Source of the DNA: an uncultured Acidimicrobiales bacterium
GTDB taxonomy: Bacteria > Actinomycetota > Acidimicrobiia > Acidimicrobiales > CATQHL01
Length of the DNA: 64,000 nucleotides
Assembly: GCA_958295925.1 (NCBI GenBank)
Contig: OY282384.1
Location: 437,572 to 501,571, forward strand
Reading direction: 5' to 3'
Both the position numbers and the translations under genes were made by a program. Numbering within the stretch: the first letter of the stretch is position 1; each line of letters starts with the position of its first letter. The notes under the pieces are model-generated. The model was not told the DNA's origin. It saw nothing but the letters and a program-made list of their open reading frames with translations, and made no database searches. Shown here piece by piece: positions 40,427 to 48,861 of the stretch.

Positions 40427-40825
40427 TCCTCCCCGCAGAGAGGAATTCGCCTGAAGGTTAGGTCTACTTCAATAAGGACGAGCCTAAAATACCCCGCAGA
40501 GGGTAATGCACTGGAGTGGTCGCTGTGAGTCACACGCCCGGCAAGCCCGCCAAAGGGCAATCAACCCCGCTACACTAAATGTGTAGATCCAACCCCGAAC
40601 CAACGGGGCTGCGCCACTGACCAGTGCGAGCGTTTCGCCAAGGAACTCCCGGAGTGGAATACGTCACTGACAATGCACGAAAACGACCAGTAAAACCCAG
40701 AACTACTGGGCTCCGCCTGGATTAAGGAGTTTGGAAAGGACAGACCGAGAGTCCCCGCACCAGGGAATCCCCCGGAAATAGTGGCATCGCGAAGCCACCA
40801 CCCCAGTAACCAAAGAACTCCCCAC
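40427..40825 (+). repeat. Hairpin array 6 (eight units)
   Basis: This fills the gap 40423-40851. Units: TCCTC/GAGGA ATTCGCC (40427); CCC/GGG TAATGCAC (about 40491); GCCC/GGGC AATCAACC (about 40536); CCCCG/CGGGG CTGCGCC (40593); ACTCC/GGAGT (40645); CCCAG/CTGGG CTCCGCC (40696); TCCC/GGGA ATCCCCC (40752); CTCC/GGAG (about 40818), the last merging into the AAGGAGG ribosome site of the next gene. Spacing is 45-66 bp. Confidence 0.75.
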
Positions 40826-40851
40826 GGAGGGAAAAGAAGGAGGAATCAATC

Positions 40852-41496
40852 ATGAACACCAACCAGGAAGCAAAAGCACCCCAACCCACAGGCCACCTGA
40901 ACCAGGAAGAGCTCAAGCAGAGGAACTGGCAGCAGAAGCAGCGCAGCCTGGAGTCAGTGAAACGGGGCCTAGCCCTGGGCCTCACCGACCTCCGCGGCTA
41001 CGAGAGCGACTGGAACTCCCAGCCCTGGCCGGCATTGCAACCCCGCCAGCCGAGAACCGCCAAGAAGCGCATGACCTGGACCGAACAACGAGCCAGCCTG
41101 GCCGAAGCGCTGCAGGAGCTAGCGGAAATAGAAGCCGACGCCAGAGAGGACAACCTCCCCGTCCCCAGCCAGCTGGCCCAGGAGAACGCCCGCCAGATAC
41201 TCAAGGAGCTGCATCGCTTCCACCCGCGCCACTACGGCGTCTACAACTTCGACGACGGCGTGGCCATCGACACCAGAGGCCGGAACCACAGCATCTGCGT
41301 CATCTGCTGCCACTCCGACGGCAGCGTCTCCGCCTACGTGACGGTGGACAACGAATCCCGCAGAGTGCGCTACCAGAGCGCGAAACGGCTGCCCGACGCC
41401 TTCCTGCGCGAGGCCATCAGGGACCTGGAACGGACCGAGCAGGAGAGCGCCGCCCACCAGAGCAGCCCGCAGCTGCAGGTAGCCACGCCAGCTTAG
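40852..41496 (+). CDS. Uncharacterised 214-aa protein
   Basis: It starts at ATG 40852 with a strong AAGGAGG. The N-terminal half is helical. The second half has ARQILKELHRFHPRHYGVYN, then FDDGVAIDTRGRN and alternating beta strands (SICVICCHSDGSVSAYVTVD), followed by SRRVRYQSAKRLPDAFLREA. This looks like a compact alpha-beta domain, but I cannot name it. There are no TM segments. It opens a plus-strand run to 44256 in which genes are 10-130 bp apart. Confidence 0.65.
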   Translation: MNTNQEAKAPQPTGHLNQEELKQRNWQQKQRSLESVKRGLALGLTDLRGYESDWNSQPWPALQPRQPRTAKKRMTWTEQRASLAEALQELAEIEADAREDNLPVPSQLAQENARQILKELHRFHPRHYGVYNFDDGVAIDTRGRNHSICVICCHSDGSVSAYVTVDNESRRVRYQSAKRLPDAFLREAIRDLERTEQESAAHQSSPQLQVATPA

Positions 41497-41565
41497 AGGT
41501 AACGCTATCTAAAGCAACTGAACGACAAGAACTATCAACACCCCACGGGAGAGGAGGAAGCCGCC

Positions 41566-41877
41566 ATGCGCGTAATGCAAGGCTACCTGGCCGAAAGCGA
41601 CCCCCGGGAGATAGCCGAAAGGCAGCCGGCCGAAGTGCTCCGCCGAGCCCAGAACGGCGGCCCCGGCCACCCGGTAACCCAAGTACTCTACGACTGCGGC
41701 CACGACGAACTCTTAGAAGGACACCGGAACCCCCGGATGACCCCGGACAGCAAGTGCCCCCAGTGCCAACTGAGAGCCGACATCGTGGACATCCGAGGCC
41801 GGCTGAAGAAACTCAACGACCAGCAGGCCGACCGCTTCGACCGGAAGACCGGCATCCATCCGGAAGACCAGGAATAA
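41566..41877 (+). CDS. Small zinc-binding protein, paralog of the gene at 40060
   Basis: The 103-aa product starts at ATG 41566 behind GAGGAGG. Shared core: PVTQVLYDCGHDELLEGH.. and CPQCQL. After the Cys pair it continues as a coiled-coil-like helix (DIVDIRGRLKKLNDQQADRF) rather than the basic tail of its paralog. Confidence 0.65.
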   Translation: MRVMQGYLAESDPREIAERQPAEVLRRAQNGGPGHPVTQVLYDCGHDELLEGHRNPRMTPDSKCPQCQLRADIVDIRGRLKKLNDQQADRFDRKTGIHPEDQE

Positions 41878-41897
41878 TCAAAGGAGACTCAGCCAGA

Positions 41898-42143
41898 ATG
41901 CGAACCTACCACCTGGACTACGTCATCCACGAACCCAGGTATCCCTACAGCGCCGACAGCGGCTCCGTCTACATGGCCGAAGTGCCGGCGCTGCCCGGCT
42001 GCCGCGCCTGGGCCGAGACCGCCGAGCTGGCCCTGAGCGAACTCAACATAGTGGCCGAAGCCTTCATCCGGGCCTTCCAGGAAAGAGGACAAGAGCTGCC
42101 GGAACAACCGAAACGCACCGGGACTATCTCCCTAACGGTATAA
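41898..42143 (+). CDS. HicB-like (UPF0150 fold) protein
   Basis: The 81-aa product starts at ATG 41898 behind AAGGAG. It shows the HicB N-terminal pattern: strand YHLDYVIHEPR, then GSVYMAEVPALPGCRAW, and helix TAELALSELNIVAEAFIRAF. HicB proteins are antitoxins of the mRNA interferase HicA, but no HicA-like gene (about 60 aa with a conserved His) is next to it. It may be an orphan antitoxin or a family member with another role. Confidence 0.7.
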   Translation: MRTYHLDYVIHEPRYPYSADSGSVYMAEVPALPGCRAWAETAELALSELNIVAEAFIRAFQERGQELPEQPKRTGTISLTV

Positions 42144-42164
42144 ACCCGACAAGGCAGACAAACG

Positions 42165-43034
42165 ATGACCACCACCAGCGCTACCAGGAAGAAAAGCCGA
42201 CCGCCGGCGACAAAAGCCCCGGCCCCAGCGCAAAGGCGCACGCCGAGAAAGGCCGAAGCCAACGCCGAAGCCGTCCGCCAGTCCCAGGGACTCAACGCAG
42301 CGACCGAGGCCAGCATACAGACGTATGAGCTAGTAAGAAAAATCAGCAACAACGCCTCCGCCGCCAGGCTGAAGAGCTACTACCGAGAAGTCAAACAGGC
42401 CAGCGAGACCAACATGGTCAGCGGCGAAGGCAAGCTGGGGCCCAATCCCCAATACCTCTACGCCTTCGTCCCCAAGTTCATCCAGGAACTGGGACGACAG
42501 GCCCACATCTTGGACTACCGCATTTCAGAGAAGTCAGTGGAACGCTTCCTGGAAGGCCCGCAGCGGCCCTGGCCCCTCTGCTGGCTGTTGAAGCAGCCGA
42601 AGCAGACCGCCGGCGGCCTGATATTAGAGGCCTGGCAAATCTACAACACCCAGCGTTGGAATACCGACAAGCCACCCAATCCGAAGCGTCCCATGATGAG
42701 AAACTGGAACGCCGAACGGGTCAACCTGATTTCAGCCCTACTGCTGAACCCCAACGACTGCCCGCAGAAATACTTAGAAACCGGGCTCACCCTCCGGCCC
42801 CGGGAATCCGGCTTCCACCGTAAGATGAAGCTGGACCTGCTGGAGTTATTGCCCAACATGGAAAAGAGCGCCGACCGGCCCCTGGTCAGCGAAGGCTTCG
42901 ACCCCTACCGGCTGGTCCCCAGCCAACGGAACCCCGCCGGGTACCACCACTACGTGGACCAGGCGACCAGGAATAGAGAACTGCACCACACCCCGACCAG
43001 CCGAGTGCTGCCCGACCCCCGGCGGATCCAGTAA
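42165..43034 (+). CDS. Uncharacterised protein, paralog pair member A
   Basis: The 289-aa product has a basic, Ala/Pro-rich N-terminus (about 1-45). The core LYAFVPKFIQELGRQAHILDYRISEKSVERFLEG, RPWPLCWLLKQP, LILEAWQIYNTQ and NWNAERVNLISALLLNPNDC aligns with the gene at 43570 (PFIGHAIDILERNHVVTDWQISEASIAAFL.., HPLLWLLKHV, PILELWRAVSDF, KWSLERMQLADGLRCWLNDC). No family is recognised; conserved Trp and Cys residues suggest a folded enzyme-like or binding domain. Confidence 0.65.
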   Translation: MTTTSATRKKSRPPATKAPAPAQRRTPRKAEANAEAVRQSQGLNAATEASIQTYELVRKISNNASAARLKSYYREVKQASETNMVSGEGKLGPNPQYLYAFVPKFIQELGRQAHILDYRISEKSVERFLEGPQRPWPLCWLLKQPKQTAGGLILEAWQIYNTQRWNTDKPPNPKRPMMRNWNAERVNLISALLLNPNDCPQKYLETGLTLRPRESGFHRKMKLDLLELLPNMEKSADRPLVSEGFDPYRLVPSQRNPAGYHHYVDQATRNRELHHTPTSRVLPDPRRIQ

Positions 43035-43170
43035 GGCGACCAGCCTGGAGCAAGGCAACCCCACCGGCTACTGAAGAACTACCGCGAGACTGCCTAGGCG
43101 CTAGCCAAACGCTACCAAAAGACTACCCAGACACTACCCAGATACGACATTGAAGGGAACGAACCCCGCA

Positions 43171-43560
43171 ATGCAGACCGAATACAGCTACAGCAGCGAC
43201 GGCGCCAACCCTACGCCGCGCTCCCAGCCCCGGCTACCGGTGATCTACCATCTGGACAACGGCCGCGGCGTCCTGATCGGCCCCCACGTCTACCCCCAGG
43301 CCCACTGCGGGTGGACGGCCCTCTGGCACTGCCCGAAGGACCGGGCCCACCCCCGACTGCGCTTCCGCCGGCAGCAGGGCAGCGGCTACGAAGATCTGGA
43401 AGGCGAAATAACCTGCGCCGACTGCGCCAACGTCATCCGCCCCCAGCCCGCCGGAATAGACAAAGAAGTTGGTACGACCATAGCCACGCCGCCGCAGGAC
43501 CCGGTAATCTACTGGGAGCACCTGGCCTACCCGGAAGCAACCAGCCGCCGGCTGAGGTGA
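43171..43560 (+). CDS. Small Cys-containing protein
   Basis: The 129-aa product starts at ATG 43171 (GAAGGGAACGAACCCCGCA upstream; in-frame TTG 43150 possible). It has HCGWTALWHCPKDRAHPRLRF, then CADCANVIRP: four Cys/His positions that could hold a zinc. It lies between the two paralogs 42165 and 43570. No family is recognised. Confidence 0.6.
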   Translation: MQTEYSYSSDGANPTPRSQPRLPVIYHLDNGRGVLIGPHVYPQAHCGWTALWHCPKDRAHPRLRFRRQQGSGYEDLEGEITCADCANVIRPQPAGIDKEVGTTIATPPQDPVIYWEHLAYPEATSRRLR

Positions 43561-43569
43561 GAGAGAAAG

Positions 43570-44256
43570 ATGATGCGCCCTGCCCTGAGCGCCCGGCAAA
43601 AAGAAGAACTGGCCCACGCCGACGAAGTGCTGCAAGCAATCTGGCCCGACCGCAACCGGGAGAGCGTCATACCCCAGAAGGACGCCCGGCCCCACCGGGG
43701 GTATGTCAGCAACCAGAAGAAGGCCAGGAACGAACGCAACCTGATCAGCGGCACCACCCCCAACCTCTGGGACGACCAACTGACCCAGCTGGCCCCCTTC
43801 ATCGGCCACGCCATCGACATCCTGGAACGGAATCACGTCGTCACCGACTGGCAGATCAGCGAGGCCAGCATCGCGGCCTTCCTGAAGCACGAAACCAAGC
43901 TGCCGCCCTACGCCACCCCCAAGAACCACCCCCTGCTCTGGCTGCTGAAGCATGTACCGGAGGAACCGGACCGTCCCATCCTGGAGCTATGGCGCGCGGT
44001 CAGCGACTTCCGCAGCAGCCCAGCGCCGATCGCCAAGCAGCCCCTGCTGCGAAAGTGGAGCCTGGAACGGATGCAGCTGGCCGACGGCCTGCGCTGCTGG
44101 CTGAACGACTGCCCGCTGGAATACCTGGATAAGTATCTAATCAACCACCCCCTGGACGACCACTATGAAAGAGAACAGAAGCAGATACTCCAGCAACTCC
44201 GCAGTGGCCGAATGAACTACTGGAGACTGCCGCAAGACCCCAGCAACGAGCTGTAA
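43570..44256 (+). CDS. Uncharacterised protein, paralog pair member B
   Basis: The 228-aa product starts at ATG 43570, 9 bp after the previous stop (GAGAGAAAG upstream). It is a paralog of the gene at 42165 over about 150 residues (see its blocks WQISEASIAAFL, LLWLLKHV, LELWRAV, RKWSLERMQL, DCPLEYLDKYL). It lacks the long basic N-terminal extension. Confidence 0.65.
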   Translation: MMRPALSARQKEELAHADEVLQAIWPDRNRESVIPQKDARPHRGYVSNQKKARNERNLISGTTPNLWDDQLTQLAPFIGHAIDILERNHVVTDWQISEASIAAFLKHETKLPPYATPKNHPLLWLLKHVPEEPDRPILELWRAVSDFRSSPAPIAKQPLLRKWSLERMQLADGLRCWLNDCPLEYLDKYLINHPLDDHYEREQKQILQQLRSGRMNYWRLPQDPSNEL

Positions 44257-44261
44257 CCAGG

Positions 44262-44267
44262 TATAAT
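44262..44267 (+). promoter_or_regulatory. Candidate -10 box (TATAAT)
   Basis: TATAAT lies in the 72-bp gap before the gene at 44329, which also has GAAGGAG upstream. No clear -35 box is seen at 17 bp spacing. Confidence 0.35.
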
Positions 44268-44328
44268 AGAAGCAGCAGCCCCAGCTATTGGCCAGCCCCC
44301 AAAACTTCAATAGAAGGAGAAAAGCCCG

Positions 44329-44826
44329 ATGCCCCGACATACGGAGAACGCCGCTCCGGCCGCCTTAACGGACATCAGCAGCACCAGCCAGAAGACGACA
44401 GCGACAGCAAGCACGACAGCAAGCACGACAGCAAGCACGACGCCAACCCGAACCAAGCCGAACCCGACCCAAGCCTACGACTTCAGCGACGCCAAGTCGA
44501 TCCAGGCCCTGGCCCAGGAGCAGATGCAAAGGCAGTACCTGGCCTGCATCCTGCAAGGCTTCAGCCAGATCTACCACAAGACCCGAGGGCGGGAGGAACG
44601 CGCCGCCACCCACCGCTGGAAGGTCCACGACACCCAGACCTGGCAGGCCGAAGACTACGTCGTTACCATCGGCTGCCGGGACTGCAAGGAGTCCCGGCGC
44701 ATCCACCACCGGCAGGAGGAACCGGCCATCCCGGAGGAGTACCACAAGCTGGCGCACAACCAGTGGACCAATCTAAAGGAATGCCCCAAGGCCAAGAAGC
44801 GGCCCCGCCGGCACAGCAGCCGCTAG
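44329..44826 (+). CDS. Small protein with Thr/Ser/Ala repeats and CxxC
   Basis: The 165-aa product starts at ATG 44329 behind GAAGGAG. Residues 18-40 contain a TAST/TTAST repeat from a 12-bp DNA repeat. The folded part (QALAQEQMQRQYLACILQGF .. ATHRWKVHD .. EDYVVTIGCRDCKESRRIHH) includes one CRDC pair and His residues. The end is basic (KKRPRRHSSR). No family is recognised. Confidence 0.6.
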   Translation: MPRHTENAAPAALTDISSTSQKTTATASTTASTTASTTPTRTKPNPTQAYDFSDAKSIQALAQEQMQRQYLACILQGFSQIYHKTRGREERAATHRWKVHDTQTWQAEDYVVTIGCRDCKESRRIHHRQEEPAIPEEYHKLAHNQWTNLKECPKAKKRPRRHSSR

Positions 44827-44832
44827 GCTGGG

Positions 44833-44897
44833 ACTGAGAGCTGGTACTGAGAGCTGGTACTGAGAGCTGGTACTGAGAGCTGGTACTGAGAGCTGGT
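44833..44897. repeat. Tandem repeat, five copies of a 13-bp unit
   Basis: The unit ACTGAGAGCTGGT occurs five times in a row, right after the stop of the preceding gene. It contains the near-palindrome AGCT and is not a multiple of three. It is similar in position to the 14-bp array that follows the PcfJ-like gene. Confidence 0.9.
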
Positions 44898-45019
44898 ACC
44901 AAGAGTCGATTGCCAGCCCCTTGCCGTCCGCTAATTTCCTGCGCCGCCCCGGAGAAGCCCGGCCCAGGGGCAAAGAGAACAACCAACCAAGCCAATAGGC
45001 CCGAAGCGAGAACGAGACC

Positions 45020-45337
45020 ATGACCATCCAGAGGCGCTCCCTGGAAATCCAATTCCCCAAACTCCACGACTTCATCGCCCAGCACAACCTGAAGCTGAAT
45101 ATAATCTGGCACGAAGGCCTGGGCCGCTTCCACGCCGACATCAACGGCGCGGAATACAAACTGGACAGCAGCGACAAGCTACTCAGGAGTATTTACGGCA
45201 GCGCGGGCAGCCGGGAAAGCGCCATCGTGCTACTGAACGAGAAAATCAGCTACACCATCATGGTGTTGTACGCCTACGGAACCCAGGGCCAGCGCCGGAA
45301 GGAGATACCAGTCCCCAACCTGCAGGAGCGGGACTAA
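45020..45337 (+). CDS. Small beta-rich protein, family X member 1
   Basis: The 105-aa product. Pattern FPKLHDFIAQHNLKLNIIWHEG, GRFHADINGAEYKLDSSDKLLRSIYG, SRESAIVLLNEKISYTIMVL, RRKEIPVPNL. The gene 18 bp downstream shares every block, and the gene at 48172 shares the layout. Such small 'LAeFa...le..W.r...rY.A.l......G.G.T...Al..La..I.g' proteins are common in phages; their role is unknown. Confidence 0.65.
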   Translation: MTIQRRSLEIQFPKLHDFIAQHNLKLNIIWHEGLGRFHADINGAEYKLDSSDKLLRSIYGSAGSRESAIVLLNEKISYTIMVLYAYGTQGQRRKEIPVPNLQERD

Positions 45338-45354
45338 CCAGGAAGCCAGACAAC

Positions 45355-45960
45355 ATGAAAGAAGAGCTAACCAGCAGACACAGCATAGCCCTGCCTGAAG
45401 TGACAATCACCGTCCGGTTCCCGGCGCCGGGGGAGGAGCACGACCCCGTTGAAAAGCCCCAGGGCCGGATGAGCATTTGCAACAAAGTAATGAGAGACGC
45501 AACGGAGCCGGACGCACCCACCGACCCCGCCACCGGCTGGGCCGAAGTCGCAGCATGCGACGACTACGAAGAACGCTGCATCGAGGCAGCAATCCAGATG
45601 CTGCGGAAGTGCCAACGCAACAGGCCGAGCAAGGTCGAACCGGACGGGAGCGCCAGCCTGCGCCGAGAATATCCCAAGTTGTACGACTTCGCCAGCGAAC
45701 AAGGCGTGGCAGTAGAAGTAAAATGGAACCGGTACATCAACCGCTTCCAAGCAAGCATCACCCGGGCTGACTTCAAGCGGGACCACCGAGACCGCTTCCT
45801 GCGCGGAACCTTCGGCAGCGGACCCACCCGAGCGAGCGCCCTCCACGGGCTGACCTACGAAATAAGCGGCGCCATCATGGTGGTGAACGCCAGCAGCAAG
45901 GACGAACGCCGGGAGATAGAGGTCCCAGACCTGGTCGAAAGGAAACCAGCCACGCAATAG
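45355..45960 (+). CDS. Family X member 2 with N-terminal extension
   Basis: The 201-aa product. The first ~95 residues are unrelated to the neighbour (HSIALPEVTITVRFPAPGE.. and a Cys-containing helical part, DDYEERCIEAAIQMLRKC). From about residue 100 the family pattern returns: YPKLYDFASEQGVAVEVKWN, RFQASITRADFKRD, TFGSGPTRASALHGLTYEIS, RREIEVPDLVE. It probably arose by duplication and domain addition. Confidence 0.65.
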   Translation: MKEELTSRHSIALPEVTITVRFPAPGEEHDPVEKPQGRMSICNKVMRDATEPDAPTDPATGWAEVAACDDYEERCIEAAIQMLRKCQRNRPSKVEPDGSASLRREYPKLYDFASEQGVAVEVKWNRYINRFQASITRADFKRDHRDRFLRGTFGSGPTRASALHGLTYEISGAIMVVNASSKDERREIEVPDLVERKPATQ

Positions 45961-45997
45961 CAAACGGCACCAGCCGAGAAGGAGAAAGACCAATCCC

Positions 45998-47089
45998 ATG
46001 AGCAACGACAAAGAAATGGAAACAACCCAGCCCGAAAGGCCCAGGAACCCCGTCTACGATGCCACCGAACGCGAAGTCCGGCTGGGCACCGAGCTGCGAG
46101 CCTACTACGCCGAATTGAAGTTCGGCGAACCCCCGGCCCTGGACGAAGACACCGAGAACCTACGGCAGGGGCTGATCGCCCTCCTGGACCGCGCCGCCAC
46201 CAGTCAAGTGAACCTCAGCAAGACCTACCGAGAGGGCTACCAGCCGGAACGAGCGACCGAGCTAGCCCTGAGCATGGTCGCCGGCCTGTCCATGCCCGGC
46301 TTGAACCAGCCGTACAAAGAGGCCATCCGCTGGCTGCGCGTCGCCGTGCGGGAGCAGCGCAACCCAACGCCACCGGAAGTAGCAGAACAGCTGACCCAGT
46401 GGCAGGGAGACCCGGAAGCCGGCCGGATGCTGCTCCACGCCCACCACCTGGCGAAAGAACTGCAACAGAAGTTGCGCCGCGCCTACCTGGACGACGTCGT
46501 CCACTGCATCGAGGAAGTGGTAGAACCCCGAATGGCCGGAGCCGAACGAGAGGATTCCATGATGCAGGCCGTCGAGGACACCCGCACCTGGAGCCGGCTG
46601 ACCGAAGCCTTGGGCTTCGCCCGCATCGCCCAGGAACTGCTCCAGTACGAGGCGGAAGCAGTCCGTAAAGAAGAGGACCAAGCCCGCGAAGACGGCAACA
46701 AGCTGCCCACCCCCAGCCCCCGGCGGCAGCAGTACCTGGAAGCCAGCACCCGGGCCGCGACGGTGCAGGTCTACCTGATCGAAGCCCACTACGCCCAGGA
46801 AGCGGCGCAGGAAGCGAAGCACCGGCGGCACCACGCAGCCCGCCGGGAATGGGACGAAATCAGGAACCAGGCCCGCCTGCTCTACCACCGGAAAATCCGG
46901 CTGGAACGGCAGCTGAACCACGGCGACTTCGTGGTCATCGACCCGGCCAGCGGCGACTACGAGGTCAGCGGAACCGAAGACAAGGCCCGGGAGGCCCTGG
47001 GCCAGCGCCAGCCTGGCTGCAAGACCCATACTGAGAAGGTGGGCTACAGCGCCACGCTGCGCATGAGCAGCCGACCCGTGGCCAGCTAA
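45998..47089 (+). CDS. Helical protein with C-terminal beta-hairpin domain, pair member A
   Basis: The 363-aa product starts at ATG 45998 (GAAGGAGAAAG upstream). It is helical over about 300 residues (LDEDTENLRQGLIALLDR, AGRMLLHAHHLAKELQQKLR). The end is GDFVVIDPASGDYEVSGTED, KAREALGQRQPGC, a 'G.FV.Id..sG.Ye....e..A...L....P' module also found at the end of the next gene. Such modules are seen at the C-terminus of many short bacterial proteins (DUF5678-like). Confidence 0.65.
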   Translation: MSNDKEMETTQPERPRNPVYDATEREVRLGTELRAYYAELKFGEPPALDEDTENLRQGLIALLDRAATSQVNLSKTYREGYQPERATELALSMVAGLSMPGLNQPYKEAIRWLRVAVREQRNPTPPEVAEQLTQWQGDPEAGRMLLHAHHLAKELQQKLRRAYLDDVVHCIEEVVEPRMAGAEREDSMMQAVEDTRTWSRLTEALGFARIAQELLQYEAEAVRKEEDQAREDGNKLPTPSPRRQQYLEASTRAATVQVYLIEAHYAQEAAQEAKHRRHHAARREWDEIRNQARLLYHRKIRLERQLNHGDFVVIDPASGDYEVSGTEDKAREALGQRQPGCKTHTEKVGYSATLRMSSRPVAS

Positions 47090-47130
47090 GCCAGAGGAAG
47101 AGAAGGGAAAGGACGGGAGGGGAAGCAGCC

Positions 47131-48129
47131 ATGGCCGATGACTGGAAGACGACAAAGAAGCACGAGGCCCTGGCCAGCCTCCAGAAGGCCAGAACCGAAC
47201 TGGAGCAGCACCTAGGCCAAGCCCAGGCCACCGAGGAAACCCGAGCCAGACGGATACTACTGGGCGTCCTGGAATACAACGCCGGCCGGCTCAGCGGCCA
47301 GCTCAGCAGCGACTGGCTTACTGAACAGCCCACGCTGGTACAGGACGCCATCCAGTACCACAACACCCTGCGGATGAACACCACCAACCAGCTTCTGGAC
47401 CGAAGCCTACACAACGTCGAACTAACGATAAGGCAGGCGAACCCGGAGTTGATCGAAAACACCCCACAAGCGGTAATCGACCAACTGCCAATCTGGCAGG
47501 GCAACCAGCAAATTGGCTGGTTCATCCTGCTGGCCAAGCACCACGCCGAGCAGCTATTGAACTTAGTCGACGAACTCTACACCCGCGACATAGTAGTACT
47601 GATCGAAGAACTGGCCGGCCCGGGCTACGACCCCACCCACGACCGGAAGAACCTGGACCTCCGGCAGAAGTGGCACGACCTACCGAGAATCGCCCGAGCC
47701 GCGCAGGACACGGAGCAACTCCTGGAATGGGAACTGAAACTCATCAACGAGAATGAGAGCGACCTGACCAGCCAGGACATCCCCCGTCTGGGGGAGGCCT
47801 GGCAAGAGGCCAGAGCGACCCGACGCTGCCTGGTCGAGACCAGACTCGTCTGGGATAGACAAAGGGAAGCTGCCCTGGAAACCAGGCTGCCCAGCGACGG
47901 GAACACGGTGACGCTCCGCGGAATGCGGCTCTTCCACAAGCAGGTGCGGCAGCAACTGCAGCAGGAAGAGCGAAAAGCAAGCAAAGCCAATTTCGTCGGC
48001 ATCGACATCGACACCGGCGCCTACGCTTTGGGAGAAAGCGAAACCAAAGCCTACCGCCGGCTGAAGCGCCAAGGCCTGGAAAGGATATGCTATTTCCAAA
48101 GATTGGACCAGCCGAAACATCCAGCCTAA
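47131..48129 (+). CDS. Helical protein with C-terminal beta-hairpin domain, pair member B
   Basis: The 332-aa product starts at ATG 47131 (AGGGGAAGCAGCC upstream). It has the same plan as the gene before: long helical part with GWFILLAKHHAEQLLNLVDE..IVVLIEELAGP, then ANFVGIDIDTGAYALGESET, KAYRRLKRQGLERICYF. Alignable segments (LLHAHHLAKELQQKL.. versus LLAKHHAEQLLNLV..) support a common origin. Function unknown. Confidence 0.65.
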   Translation: MADDWKTTKKHEALASLQKARTELEQHLGQAQATEETRARRILLGVLEYNAGRLSGQLSSDWLTEQPTLVQDAIQYHNTLRMNTTNQLLDRSLHNVELTIRQANPELIENTPQAVIDQLPIWQGNQQIGWFILLAKHHAEQLLNLVDELYTRDIVVLIEELAGPGYDPTHDRKNLDLRQKWHDLPRIARAAQDTEQLLEWELKLINENESDLTSQDIPRLGEAWQEARATRRCLVETRLVWDRQREAALETRLPSDGNTVTLRGMRLFHKQVRQQLQQEERKASKANFVGIDIDTGAYALGESETKAYRRLKRQGLERICYFQRLDQPKHPA

Positions 48130-48171
48130 GCGACAGAAGTAAGACCCCAGCGCCCACCAAGGAGCCCTCCC

Positions 48172-48732
48172 ATGCGAGTCACAATCAAGACTTGGCCGCC
48201 CCGCTTGAGCATCAAGCTGGAGACCCCCATCAAGGAATCCTTCCAGAGAGGCCGGGACGAAGCCCTCCGCAAGCGCATGCTGGACCGAATGGAACAAGTC
48301 CCGCCCACCAGCCAGCCCACCGGCATCAACGTCACCTTCCCCCAAGGAAACAAAGTGAAGGTCGAACTCATCGACCGACCCACCAAGGAGCAGATGCTCA
48401 GCGGCGCCGCCCTGTTGGTCAACCTGGCCCAGCGGGACGTCAGCCCCGCCATGCAGCAGCTGGAGGACTTCGTCCAAGCCAACCGGCTGATAATTCAGCT
48501 TGAAGGCAACCGCCGGCAGGACAGCTGGGCTTACTTAGAAGCCCAGGACGGGAAGGAAGTCCGCTACTTCGACCCGGAGGAGCACCCGGAGACCGCCCAC
48601 TCGGAATACGGACTGGGGCCCACCCAGGAATTGGCATTGGCCGACCTGGCCCGGAAAATCAGCCAAAGGCAGATCCTGATCAGCGGGAAGCGCGGCCGGC
48701 CCAAGACGATGAAAGTCCCGGAACTAATCTGA
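48172..48732 (+). CDS. Family X member 3
   Basis: The 186-aa product starts at ATG 48172 behind AAGGAG. The N-terminal part is strand-rich (MRVTIKTWPPRLSIKLETP, GINVTFPQGNKVKVELID). Then the family pattern: MQQLEDFVQANRLIIQLEGN, SWAYLEAQDGKEVRYFDPE, YGLGPTQELALADLARKISQ, KTMKVPELI. It is more distant from the pair at 45020 and 45355. Confidence 0.65.
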   Translation: MRVTIKTWPPRLSIKLETPIKESFQRGRDEALRKRMLDRMEQVPPTSQPTGINVTFPQGNKVKVELIDRPTKEQMLSGAALLVNLAQRDVSPAMQQLEDFVQANRLIIQLEGNRRQDSWAYLEAQDGKEVRYFDPEEHPETAHSEYGLGPTQELALADLARKISQRQILISGKRGRPKTMKVPELI

Positions 48733-48861
48733 AGAGACTGGCAGAGCCACCCTGAGCCACACCGGAGAATGAACCAAAACCGCTAAAGCAATTTACTAAA
48801 CACAGCATTTCACCTACCTGAGAGGGCTGGAAAACAGAACAGTCTATGCAATAATAGGATA

